From positions 1-49,705 of the forward strand of contig JAGCPB010000112.1 of assembly GCA_017642425.1 (NCBI GenBank): 49,705 bases of DNA, read 5' to 3'. Position 1 is the first letter of the stretch. Every line of letters starts with the position of its first letter. Shown piece by piece: positions 32,740-40,647 of this stretch. Source of the stretch: Bacteroidaceae bacterium. Lineage in GTDB: Bacteria; Bacteroidota; Bacteroidia; Bacteroidales; Bacteroidaceae. Both the position numbers and the translations under genes were made by a program. The notes beneath the pieces are model-generated. The model ran no database searches and was not told where the DNA came from. It saw only the letters and a program-made list of their open reading frames with translations.

Positions 32740-33444
32740 ATGAACAAAAAACTAAAAATTTACACCACATTGTTTTTGGTAGTATTAATTGTATTGTTGG
32801 TATTTCCAGTCAATCTTCATCACTACTCATCCACTTATATTCCTGGTTCTGAGGGAAAACTGGAATACGGGAACATTCCTGAGCAGTTTTATGAGCGAGA
32901 TACCATCATTGAAGCAGATGGTATCTCAACATCAAGTAAAATGAGTACCAGGACTTATACTGTTAATGTATTACCTAAGAAACCATATGCAAATACCGCT
33001 ATAATATCGACTGTAGGGGATCAGGCATACAAGGTAACTATGAAACAGGTAACATTGGCACTTCCAACTGCAAAAGCAAAAAAGACACCTACTGTCATTT
33101 TTATTACATCAATCATCATTTCTCTGGCAATGCTTATATGGGTTCTTTGTTTGGTTATTAAACTCATACAAAGTATACGCCGTGGAGAGATATTTGTTTC
33201 AAATGTTTCAAAATATCTGGAAACTACCGGAATACTTCTTTCTGTTATTTACATCATTCAGTTAATCAGTTCCTATGCAGAAGCACTTTTCTTTATGAGG
33301 AATATTAAACTGGCTGAATATGATGTTGTATTCCAGAACAATACAAACAGCATGCTGATTATTACAGGTTTGGCGCTGATGATTATATCTCAGATCATCC
33401 TCATGGGTAAGGACCTTAAGGACGAACAGGAATTGACAATCTAA
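32740..33444 (+). CDS. DUF2975 family membrane protein
   Basis: The protein is 234 residues. Four membrane segments are visible: at the N-terminus (TLFLVVLIVLLVFPVNL), then after a polar external region of about 100 residues PTVIFITSIIISLAMLIWVLCLVI, GILLSVIYIIQLISSYAEAL and MLIITGLALMIISQIILMG. RRGEIFVSNVSKYLETTG is typical of DUF2975. The family is usually encoded just before a small XRE regulator, as here, twelve bases downstream. The function is unknown. Its codons are more A/T-rich than the housekeeping genes around it. Confidence 0.82.
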   Translation: MNKKLKIYTTLFLVVLIVLLVFPVNLHHYSSTYIPGSEGKLEYGNIPEQFYERDTIIEADGISTSSKMSTRTYTVNVLPKKPYANTAIISTVGDQAYKVTMKQVTLALPTAKAKKTPTVIFITSIIISLAMLIWVLCLVIKLIQSIRRGEIFVSNVSKYLETTGILLSVIYIIQLISSYAEALFFMRNIKLAEYDVVFQNNTNSMLIITGLALMIISQIILMGKDLKDEQELTI

Positions 33445-33456
33445 AACACCGCAACT

Positions 33457-33657
33457 ATGAGCATAATAGTAAACGTTGACGTAATGATGGCCAAACGCAA
33501 GATGTCATCGGGCGAACTGGCCGATAAGATAGGTATAACCCAGGCCAACCTCTCGATACTCAAGACGGGAAAGGCCAAGGCCATTAGGTTCAGCACCCTC
33601 GATGCCATCTGCAAAGCTCTCGACTGCCAGCCCGGCGATATCCTCGAGTACAAATAA
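33457..33657 (+). CDS. Small XRE-family DNA-binding protein (YozG type)
   Basis: The protein is 66 residues, almost all of it one helix-turn-helix: MMAKRKMSSGELADKIGITQ, ANLSILKTGKAKAIRF and CKALDCQPGDILEYK. This is the single-domain regulator usually paired with a DUF2975 membrane protein. It probably regulates its own operon. Its stop codon (33655-33657) directly touches a GGGACGG palindrome. Confidence 0.9.
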   Translation: MSIIVNVDVMMAKRKMSSGELADKIGITQANLSILKTGKAKAIRFSTLDAICKALDCQPGDILEYK

Positions 33658-33690
33658 GGGGCACAAAAAGAACCGTCCCCTTTGTGCCCC
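33658..33690. repeat. GGGACGGTTCT-type palindrome (reverse orientation)
   Basis: GGGGCACAAA (33658-33667) and TTTGTGCCCC (33681-33690) enclose AAGAACCGTCCCC, the reverse complement of GGGGACGGTTCTT. The TTTG that opens the right arm is exactly 19 bases from the next -7 box. Confidence 0.88.
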
Positions 33691-33711
33691 AGAAAAAAAA
33701 TATTAGCTTTG
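33681..33711 (+). promoter_or_regulatory. Promoter of the GT2-pyrC-plsC operon
   Basis: TTTG at 33681-33684 (inside the palindrome arm), 19 bases, then TAGCTTTG at 33704-33711: a full consensus. The ATG at 33732 follows by 20 bases. Confidence 0.65.
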
Positions 33712-33731
33712 CATATTCAAATACTGACCTG

Positions 33732-34484
33732 ATGAAAAAGAGTGAGAGCATAGTTATAATACCTACTTATAACGAGAAGGAGAACATCGAGAACATCATC
33801 CGCGCGGTGCTTGCGCTTGAGGATTATTTCAGCATACTGGTTATTGATGACGGATCGCCCGATGGCACTGCATCCATCGTGAAGGGCCTGATGGAAAGTG
33901 AATTCAAGGATCGCCTTTTCATTGTAGAACGCTCCGGCAAATTGGGACTTGGCACTGCATATATCACCGGATTCAAGTGGTGCATTGAGCACGGGTACGA
34001 TTACATATTTGAGATGGATGCCGATTTCTCACACGCTCCGTCCGATCTGCCCCGCCTGCTGAGCGCCTGCCGTGATGACGGTTATGACGTTGCCATAGGC
34101 TCCCGATATGTGAGCGGCGTGAACGTGGTCAACTGGCCCATGGGACGCGTGCTGATGTCATACTTTGCATCAAAATACGTACATATCATAACCGGCCTGC
34201 CCATTCATGACACCACCGCCGGATTCAAATGCTACCGCCGTCAGGTACTGGAAACGATAGAACTTGACAAGATCCACTTTAAGGGGTACGCATTCCAGAT
34301 TGAGATGAAATTTACCGCATACAAGTGCGGATTCAAGATAAAGGAGGTTCCGGTAATATTCGTGAACCGCGAGCTTGGCACATCAAAGATGAGCGGAGGC
34401 ATATTCAGCGAGGCATTCTTTGGCGTAATCCGCCTCAAGGTCTCAAGCTGGTTCCGCAAGTATCCGCAGAAACCCGTAGCCTGA
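33732..34484 (+). CDS. Polyprenol-phosphate mannosyltransferase-like GT2 enzyme
   Basis: The protein is 250 residues from MKKSESIVIIPTYNEKENIE; the frame upstream to 33684 lies in the promoter. Motifs: VIDDGSPDGTA, EMDADFSHAPSDLP (DxD site), GSRYVSGVNVVNWP and TTAGFKCYRRQVL, which match the soluble DPM1-like dolichol/polyprenol monophosphomannose synthases. It lacks C-terminal membrane helices, unlike the GT2 enzyme at 20619. It probably makes a polyprenyl-phosphate-linked mannose for envelope glycan or protein O-glycosylation; the donor is inferred. First gene of an operon with pyrC and plsC. Confidence 0.92.
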   Translation: MKKSESIVIIPTYNEKENIENIIRAVLALEDYFSILVIDDGSPDGTASIVKGLMESEFKDRLFIVERSGKLGLGTAYITGFKWCIEHGYDYIFEMDADFSHAPSDLPRLLSACRDDGYDVAIGSRYVSGVNVVNWPMGRVLMSYFASKYVHIITGLPIHDTTAGFKCYRRQVLETIELDKIHFKGYAFQIEMKFTAYKCGFKIKEVPVIFVNRELGTSKMSGGIFSEAFFGVIRLKVSSWFRKYPQKPVA

Positions 34485-34491
34485 GCCACCA

Positions 34492-35826
34492 ATGAGCAGG
34501 ACACTCATCAAGGACGCTACAGTCATCAATGAGGGCCTGATACAGAAGGCATCGGTTCTCATTGAAGATGAGGTCATTGCAGGCATTTTCACTTCAGATA
34601 TCCCAGAAACCGACACGGTAATAGACGCACAGGGGCTGTTCCTGCTTCCTGGTGCCATAGATGACCATGTCCATTTCCGCGATCCCGGTCTTACACACAA
34701 GGCCGATATGGAAACCGAAAGCCGCGCCGCAGCAGCCGGTGGCGTAACCACAGTGTTCGATATGCCCAACTGCATTCCCCAGACGGTTACCATCGGGGCA
34801 CTGGACGACAAGTTCAGGAAAGCATCGGAGCACTGTCTTGTAAACCACTCGTTCTATCTGGGTGCCACTCATGACAATATTGACCAGATAGAGAAGATTG
34901 ACGCAAGCCGTGTATGCGGCATTAAGCTGTTTATGGGTTCCAGCACAGGCGGAATGCTGCTTGATGACAGGGAATCACTCCGCACGCTTTTCAGCGCCGC
35001 CTCCATTCCCGTAGCTGTTCACTGTGAGGAGACCAGCATCATAAACGCCAACATGGAGCGTTACATGCAGGAGTGCGGTGGTGAGCCGCCCGTGCAGTTC
35101 CATCCTCTTATCCGCAGCGAGGAGGCCTGCTATGCATCGACCGCAAAGGCACTTGAGGTGGCATCGGGCACAAACGTACACCTTCATATTCTGCACGTTA
35201 CCACGGCACGAGAGCTGGAACTGTTCAAAAGCGGACCAATAGAAGACAAGCGGTTCACGGCCGAGGCCTGCCCTGCCCACCTGTGGTTTTCTGATGCGGA
35301 CTACAGCACAAAGGGTACGCTTATAAAGTGTAATCCCGCCATCAAGACATCGGCCGACAGGGACGCTCTGCGCCATGCGCTCACAAACGGCCTGATTGAC
35401 GTTATAGGGACTGACCACGCCCCGCATCTGCTGAAAGAAAAACAGGGCGGATGCAAGACCGCGGCGTCAGGAATGCCGGTTCTGCCCTACTCCCTGCCTG
35501 CCATGCTTGAACTCTCAGACCAAGGCATTCTTAAACCGACCGATGTGGTGAAACTGATGTGCCACAACCCGGCCAAACTGTTCAGCATAAAGGAGAGAGG
35601 TTTTATAAGAGAGGGTTACAAGGCTGACCTCACACTGGTATCACACAGTGATCAGGGATGGACTGCCGGTCCGCATAACAACCCCAGCAAATGCGGCTGG
35701 ACTCCGTTTGAAGGCTACCGGTTCCATTGGAAAGTAGAGAAGACATTTATTAACGGCCACACCGTCTATGACGGAGGACTGTTTGACGAAACTATAAAAG
35801 GACAACAAGTTACATTCTTAAGATGA
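34492..35826 (+). CDS. pyrC: Dihydroorotase
   Basis: Dihydroorotase closes carbamoyl-aspartate to dihydroorotate in pyrimidine synthesis. The protein is 444 residues, the class I (amidohydrolase) length. Metal site HVHFRDPG and the motif FDMPNC lie near the N-terminus. Also present are GIKLFMGSSTGG (position of the usual carboxylated lysine), HCEET, HILHVTTA and GTDHAPH (the catalytic Asp-His). It overlaps plsC by four bases (ATGA at 35823-35826). Confidence 0.95.
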   Translation: MSRTLIKDATVINEGLIQKASVLIEDEVIAGIFTSDIPETDTVIDAQGLFLLPGAIDDHVHFRDPGLTHKADMETESRAAAAGGVTTVFDMPNCIPQTVTIGALDDKFRKASEHCLVNHSFYLGATHDNIDQIEKIDASRVCGIKLFMGSSTGGMLLDDRESLRTLFSAASIPVAVHCEETSIINANMERYMQECGGEPPVQFHPLIRSEEACYASTAKALEVASGTNVHLHILHVTTARELELFKSGPIEDKRFTAEACPAHLWFSDADYSTKGTLIKCNPAIKTSADRDALRHALTNGLIDVIGTDHAPHLLKEKQGGCKTAASGMPVLPYSLPAMLELSDQGILKPTDVVKLMCHNPAKLFSIKERGFIREGYKADLTLVSHSDQGWTAGPHNNPSKCGWTPFEGYRFHWKVEKTFINGHTVYDGGLFDETIKGQQVTFLR

Positions 35827-36569
35827 TAAAAGCGCTCTATTTACTTTATCAGATTTTCATTGCACTGCCCATAATGATAGTAGTGACTATTATCGTGGCA
35901 CTGTTCACCATGATAGGTTCCATTTTCAATGACCGTTTCTGGGGCTACTGGCCTGGAATGATCTGGGGCAGACTGTTTTACCGCATATTCTTCATACCAA
36001 TCCACGTTCACGGGAGCGAGAATATAAAGAAAGGTCAGTCATACGTTGTGGCTGCCAACCACCAGAGCTACTGGGACGCATTCCTGATGTACGGATTCCT
36101 GGGTATCAAGTTCAAATGGGTCATGAAGAAGGAACTTGGCAAGATTCCGTTCGTAGGCTGGGCATGCTATATGGCAGGACACATTTTCATTGAGCGCAGT
36201 TCAAGGGTCAAGTCAATGGAGAGCATACGCAAGGCCGAGTCCAGACTCAAGGACGGCATGTCTGTAGTAATATTCCCCGAGGGCACTCGCAGCCCGGACG
36301 GCAAGATGGCCCGATTCAAGCGCGGAGCGTTCATGATATCGCAGGAACTCAGTCTGCCTATCCTGCCTGTAACCATTGACGGCAACTATGATGTGATGTC
36401 ACGTCACGCATGGCATGTAACCTGGCATCCGGTCCACATGACCATTCATGAGCCCATCATGCCACGTACCGATATAGGCAACACAGAGCAGGAGCAGACC
36501 CAGGCCATGATGGAGACTGCACAGAAAGTAAGCGGAATAATTCAGGAGACCCTTGACAAAGGGTATTGA
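35823..36569 (+). CDS. plsC: 1-acyl-sn-glycerol-3-phosphate acyltransferase
   Basis: PlsC acylates lysophosphatidic acid in phospholipid synthesis at the inner membrane. The protein is 248 residues. The catalytic HxxxxD motif is NHQSYWDAF; the substrate-binding motif is FPEGTRSPDG. A hydrophobic N-terminal segment (FIALPIMIVVTIIVALFTMIG) anchors it. It ends three bases from the convergent DUF4369 gene with no terminator between. Confidence 0.94.
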   Translation: MIKALYLLYQIFIALPIMIVVTIIVALFTMIGSIFNDRFWGYWPGMIWGRLFYRIFFIPIHVHGSENIKKGQSYVVAANHQSYWDAFLMYGFLGIKFKWVMKKELGKIPFVGWACYMAGHIFIERSSRVKSMESIRKAESRLKDGMSVVIFPEGTRSPDGKMARFKRGAFMISQELSLPILPVTIDGNYDVMSRHAWHVTWHPVHMTIHEPIMPRTDIGNTEQEQTQAMMETAQKVSGIIQETLDKGY

Positions 36570-36572
36570 GTC

Positions 36573-37259
36573 TTATCGGTTGTAACCCACGCGATGGGTA
36601 TAACCGCTCACGTATGACTGACTGAGGAACTCATCGGGAGCAGCATCAAGAATTCTGCGGATCAACGGCGGGACGTCAGGTGTAGGCGCTGCGCTGAGCA
36701 TCATGAACACTCCCACGGCAGCCGGTTCCTTGTAGTTACGTTCCATGAATGAGCATATCATCTCCTCGCATTCATTCACAATCATGCGCAAAGAGTCCTG
36801 AATGAGCTCCATCCGGCGGATATCCATTCCGTTACGCGACATGGACATGCGTTTCTGTGACATATCCTCATAGCGGTTGTCAATCTCTATCTTTTTCTTG
36901 AGGAAACTGTAGAACAAGTCATTCTGGCGGGTGCCCGAAACAGTCATATCTGTGGGCAGCAGGCTGATGACGGCATGTCCCTTCTCCATATATACCGGAA
37001 TGATGGGCTGGCCGTCCTTGCAGAGAAACACAAGCCGGGTAGTATCAATCTGGCCTTTCATCTGGAACTTGCCGTGATTGACCAGGCAGGAATCAAACTT
37101 TGTGGTACGAAACGGCAGGAATTCTATCAGTGACAATTCACGTCCCTCATAACCAAGGGTCTCTACAACGCCGTCAATCCTGTAATGGCTTGTGCAAGAC
37201 AGTATTCCAAGCATCAAGCCTGCAACCGTCAGAGTCAAATTCAAGCGTTGTCTAAACAT
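36573..37259 (-). CDS. DUF4369 lipoprotein
   Basis: The protein is 228 residues. The lipobox LGILSC around residue 22 marks a lipoprotein signal peptide. The N-terminal domain of about 90 residues (YRIDGVVETLGYEGRELSLI, FDSCLVNHGKFQMKGQID) matches DUF4369, found at the N-terminus of many Bacteroidetes thioredoxin-like lipoproteins. Here no thioredoxin domain or CxxC follows; the rest is helical (RMELIQDSLRMIVNECEEMI). Its function is not known. A -7 box TAATTTTG (minus strand, 37283-37290) lies 23 bases before the ATG. Confidence 0.78.
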   Translation of the reverse strand: MFRQRLNLTLTVAGLMLGILSCTSHYRIDGVVETLGYEGRELSLIEFLPFRTTKFDSCLVNHGKFQMKGQIDTTRLVFLCKDGQPIIPVYMEKGHAVISLLPTDMTVSGTRQNDLFYSFLKKKIEIDNRYEDMSQKRMSMSRNGMDIRRMELIQDSLRMIVNECEEMICSFMERNYKEPAAVGVFMMLSAAPTPDVPPLIRRILDAAPDEFLSQSYVSGYTHRVGYNR

Positions 37260-37398
37260 GTCACTAATCCTTTTTCGACGTGCAAAATTACAACACAGGA
37301 ATTTACCAGATACGGTTTTATTATTCTTTAATGTAATCCCGCTAATAAGCGGCTAAAAGTTGTTAAATCCATTAGAATCAATTAAGAATCTAATGCAT

Positions 37399-37818
37399 TT
37401 ACAGTTCTTTGGATATACGGTCCATGCGGAAGGATGAATAGAGCTCGAATACGGCACCTATGGAGAGAGTCACAATCCAGTTGTTCCTGCGGGTAAGGTC
37501 AAGCAGGAAAGAGCGCATCCTGCCGCCCAATGTGATATCGGCCAGGAGACGTTCATGAATAGCGCCCGAAAACATCAGAGCAGCTGTAAGCAGAAGGAAA
37601 CAGGCACCCAGCACCTGCTGGCCACGCAGACGTTTCATGATACGGTCATCACCCTCATATCGGTCTGCAAACTGTCCGCAGGCAAACATAAGCGAACCTA
37701 CCAGATAAATGTACGGTGCATATTCCCAACCGGTTATGAATATAGCCGCTCCGAACAGAAGCAGTACACCTCCAACTGTAGTGAACGATTCTATAAGACG
37801 GCTCTCTTTCTTATCCAT
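37399..37818 (-). CDS. Small inner-membrane protein, unrecognised
   Basis: The protein is 139 residues with four hydrophobic helices (SFTTVGGVLLLFGAAIFITG, PYIYLVGSLMFACGQFA, VLGACFLLLTAALMFSG and NNWIVTLSIGAVFELYSSF). No signal peptide, no catalytic motif. It lies six bases after the DivIC/FtsB-like gene and is probably cotranscribed, so a role at the envelope is likely but unproven. The 139-base gap to the DUF4369 gene holds no obvious terminator. Confidence 0.72.
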   Translation of the reverse strand: MDKKESRLIESFTTVGGVLLLFGAAIFITGWEYAPYIYLVGSLMFACGQFADRYEGDDRIMKRLRGQQVLGACFLLLTAALMFSGAIHERLLADITLGGRMRSFLLDLTRRNNWIVTLSIGAVFELYSSFRMDRISKEL

Positions 37819-37824
37819 AAAAAA

Positions 37825-38130
37825 TCAGCGCTCATTCTCCAGGAAAAGGTCCTCATCGGCACGATGCATGAGATAACGTTCGCGTGCAATGCGTTCCTTG
37901 ACAAGACTGTCGTTATCAAGGTCATTCAGCATAAGTTCGTTCTGTCGTTTCTGCTCTGCGCTCTCCTGCAGTTGCTCCTGGAGATCATGTATCTCACGCT
38001 TAAGGACCATACGCTTGATCATACTGTTGTCACTCACCACAAGTATGACAAGCAGGAACAGTGCCAGCACAATCCAGTATTTGTACTTGCCGATAAAAAC
38101 CTTGAGTCTGGGTAAAAATCCGTTATCCAT
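37825..38130 (-). CDS. Septum formation initiator (FtsB/DivIC-like)
   Basis: The protein is 101 residues from MDNGFLPRLKVFIGKYKYW. One membrane helix (about 19-37, WIVLALFLLVILVVSD) is followed by a coiled coil (LKREIHDLQEQLQESAEQKRQNELMLNDL) and the segment LVKERIARERYLMHRADED, the standard DivIC/FtsB family layout. Such proteins join FtsL and FtsQ in the divisome. Its start was taken seven codons inside the longer frame (38148). It is divergent from dnaX. Confidence 0.85.
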   Translation of the reverse strand: MDNGFLPRLKVFIGKYKYWIVLALFLLVILVVSDNSMIKRMVLKREIHDLQEQLQESAEQKRQNELMLNDLDNDSLVKERIARERYLMHRADEDLFLENER

Positions 38131-38190
38131 ATTGCAAAAGTAGTTCAAAAAATCGGAGTATCAATTAGGGAATTGACCGAAAAAAATCAG

Positions 38191-38198
38191 TATCTTTG
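38191..38198 (+). promoter_or_regulatory. dnaX -7 box
   Basis: TATCTTTG matches TAnnTTTG, 19 bases before the ATG at 38218. An ATTG lies 15 bases upstream; the -33 element is uncertain. Confidence 0.45.
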
Positions 38199-38217
38199 AA
38201 TTCTATTGAATACGATT

Positions 38218-39963
38218 ATGGAAGATTATATAGTATCGGCCCGCAAGTACCGTCCTGTGACGTTTGACAGCGTGGTAGGCCAGAAAGCGCTTACCACAAC
38301 GCTCAAGAACGCCATAAGCAGCGGCAAGCTTGCCAACACCTATCTGTTCTGCGGCCCACGAGGCGTGGGCAAGACCACCTGCGCCAGGATATTCGCCAAG
38401 ACCATAAACTGTACCAACCGTGGGGCCGATGGCGAAGCATGCGGAGAGTGCGAGTCATGCAAGAGTTTCAATGAGGAACTGCGTTCATACAACGTATTTG
38501 AGTTGGATGCCGCCAGCAACAACTCGGTCGATGATATCCGCAATCTCACGGAGCAGGTCCGCATCCCGCCCATGAACGGCAAGTACAAGGTCTACATAAT
38601 AGATGAGGTCCACATGCTGTCACAGGCAGCTTTCAACGCCTTCCTCAAGACACTTGAGGAGCCGCCCAAGTACGCCATATTCATACTTGCCACGACCGAG
38701 AAGCACAAGATCATACCCACGATACTCTCCCGCTGCCAGATCTATGATTTTGGCCGCATCAGCAACAAGGATATAATAGAGCATCTGCAGTCTGTCGCCC
38801 AAAAGGAGGGCGTTACCGCCGAGAAGGAGGCATTGGCTGTCATCGCAGAGAAGTCTGACGGCGGTATGCGTGACGCACTCTCCATATTTGACCAGGTGGT
38901 AAGTTTTACCGGCGGTCAGGTCACATATCAGAAGACAATTGAGAACCTGAACGTAATAGATTATGACTATTACTTCCGTTTTACCGATATGTTCCTTGAG
39001 AAACGCATACCGGAATCAATGGTTCTGCTCAATGATATCCTGTCCAAGGGATTTGACGGAAGCCATCTGATAAGCGGTCTGATGCTGCATCTGCGCAACC
39101 TGCTGGTAAGCCGTGACGCCTGCACCCTGCCCCTGCTTGAGGTAAGTGATGAGATGCGTGAGCGCTACAAGGCACAGGCCGCCAAATGCTCGCCCAGGTT
39201 CCTGTATCGGGCCCTTAAGATATGCAATGACTGTGACCTGAACTACCGCATCAGCAAGAACAAGCGTCTGCTGGTGGAGCTCACGCTCATACAGGCAGCC
39301 CAGGCCGATGAAGACGATGACAGTAGTGGGCGCAAGCCCAAGAGATTACACCCCATATTCAAAACGATAGCTGCCACAACAAAGGCAGCTCCGGCAACGG
39401 CAGCGCCCAAGGCCACCGCGAAGCCGGTCACAGCACAGACCGTACAGCAACCCGCTCCGCAGCCTGTGCGTAAGAATACAGTACCCACACTTAACGGTAG
39501 CATTTTTACATCAATATACGGCGGCAGGACTGCAGGACGTCCTGACCAGCTGCATGGCCGACAGACGGTACAGGTCATTGACCAGGAGCAGCATCCTGCC
39601 AAACCGCTTACTCTGGATGCACTGCAGAATGCCTGGAATGAATTTGCCGCTACACTGCCCCGTCAGGACACGCCGCTCAAGAACCGCATGATAAACTGTC
39701 ATCCCACGGTCAAGTCTGACACTGAATTTACCGCGATGGCCGGCAATGCGATGATGGCCGATGAGATACGTCAGGCTCAGGAGCGCATACTCAGCTTTAT
39801 ACGTGAAAGATTCAGCAATCCCGCCATTACGATGGAGATTGAGATTGACCAGTCACGTAATGTGGAGCATCTGCTCACCCGCGAGGAACAGTATGATAAG
39901 ATGAAAAAAGAGAATCCAGCCCTTATCGAGCTGGAATCAGTGTTCGGCCTAGAACTCCGCTAG
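38218..39963 (+). CDS. dnaX: DNA polymerase III gamma/tau subunit
   Basis: DnaX is the ATPase of the clamp loader. The protein is 581 residues from MEDYIVSARKYRPVTFDSVV. Walker A is CGPRGVGKTTCARIFAK. The zinc-binding cysteines are in NCTNRG and EACGECESC. The DExH-like box is IIDEVHMLSQAAFNAFLKTL and the sensor 1 segment ILSRCQIYDF. The C-terminal region from about 385 is a long Ala/Pro/Thr/Lys linker (TTKAAPATAAPKATAKPVTA) and then a short domain. The A-rich AAGAAC tract at 39470 was checked; no obvious slippery site for a gamma form was seen. It is convergent with kdgA, with one base between stop codons. Confidence 0.95.
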   Translation: MEDYIVSARKYRPVTFDSVVGQKALTTTLKNAISSGKLANTYLFCGPRGVGKTTCARIFAKTINCTNRGADGEACGECESCKSFNEELRSYNVFELDAASNNSVDDIRNLTEQVRIPPMNGKYKVYIIDEVHMLSQAAFNAFLKTLEEPPKYAIFILATTEKHKIIPTILSRCQIYDFGRISNKDIIEHLQSVAQKEGVTAEKEALAVIAEKSDGGMRDALSIFDQVVSFTGGQVTYQKTIENLNVIDYDYYFRFTDMFLEKRIPESMVLLNDILSKGFDGSHLISGLMLHLRNLLVSRDACTLPLLEVSDEMRERYKAQAAKCSPRFLYRALKICNDCDLNYRISKNKRLLVELTLIQAAQADEDDDSSGRKPKRLHPIFKTIAATTKAAPATAAPKATAKPVTAQTVQQPAPQPVRKNTVPTLNGSIFTSIYGGRTAGRPDQLHGRQTVQVIDQEQHPAKPLTLDALQNAWNEFAATLPRQDTPLKNRMINCHPTVKSDTEFTAMAGNAMMADEIRQAQERILSFIRERFSNPAITMEIEIDQSRNVEHLLTREEQYDKMKKENPALIELESVFGLELR

Positions 39964-39964
39964 T

Positions 39965-40636
39965 TTATTTTTTCAAACCTTTGACGAATTCGATGCACTC
40001 GCGGACTTTGGTTTCGATGAAACCGAAGTCTCCGTTGGCGATTACGTCTTTGGGGGTGAGCTGGGAGCCCAGACCTACGCAGGCTACGCCGGCTTTGAAC
40101 CAGGCCTCAAGGCTGGCGGGATCAGGTGATACGCCACCAGAGGGCATGATTTCTGTCCACGGGCACGGGCCTTTGATTGCTTTTACGAACGAAGGGCCGC
40201 CAACCTCGGTTCCGGGGAATATCTTCACAATCTCACAGCCCAGCTCTTCGGCCGTATTTATCTCTGTCAGGGTTCCGCAGCCCGGAATCCATGCAATCTT
40301 GCGGCGATTGCAGATCTTGGCCATATCAGGGTTGAGACTGGGTGATACTATGAATCCGGCACCAAGCTGGATATAGAGAGCAGCGGTGGCGGGATCACTT
40401 ACGGAGCCCACGCCCATTATCATTTCAGGGCACTCTGTTGCACACCACTTGTTTACCTGGGCAAACACCTCATGAGCGTAGTCACCGCGGTTGGTGAACT
40501 CAAATACACGGGCACCGCCTTTATAGCATGCCTTAACCACATTCTTTACCAATTCCACATCCTTGTTGTAGAACAGCGGAACTATTCCAGTATTGACAAA
40601 GGTGTTGAGCACCTGTAATCTCTTGAATCTGCTCAT
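39965..40636 (-). CDS. kdgA: KDPG / KHG aldolase (2-dehydro-3-deoxyphosphogluconate aldolase)
   Basis: The aldolase cleaves 2-keto-3-deoxy-6-phosphogluconate to pyruvate and glyceraldehyde-3-phosphate. The protein is 223 residues. Characteristic segments are RVFEFTNRGDYAHEVF, MGVGSVSDPATAALYIQLGA (substrate site), SPSLNPDMAKICNRR and CEIVKIFPGTEVG (Schiff-base lysine). PSGGVSPDP and ACVGLGSQL follow. It forms a two-gene operon with kdgK 11 bases upstream, the usual pair for uronate breakdown. Confidence 0.94.
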   Translation of the reverse strand: MSRFKRLQVLNTFVNTGIVPLFYNKDVELVKNVVKACYKGGARVFEFTNRGDYAHEVFAQVNKWCATECPEMIMGVGSVSDPATAALYIQLGAGFIVSPSLNPDMAKICNRRKIAWIPGCGTLTEINTAEELGCEIVKIFPGTEVGGPSFVKAIKGPCPWTEIMPSGGVSPDPASLEAWFKAGVACVGLGSQLTPKDVIANGDFGFIETKVRECIEFVKGLKK

Positions 40637-40647
40637 ATCAGTATGTT

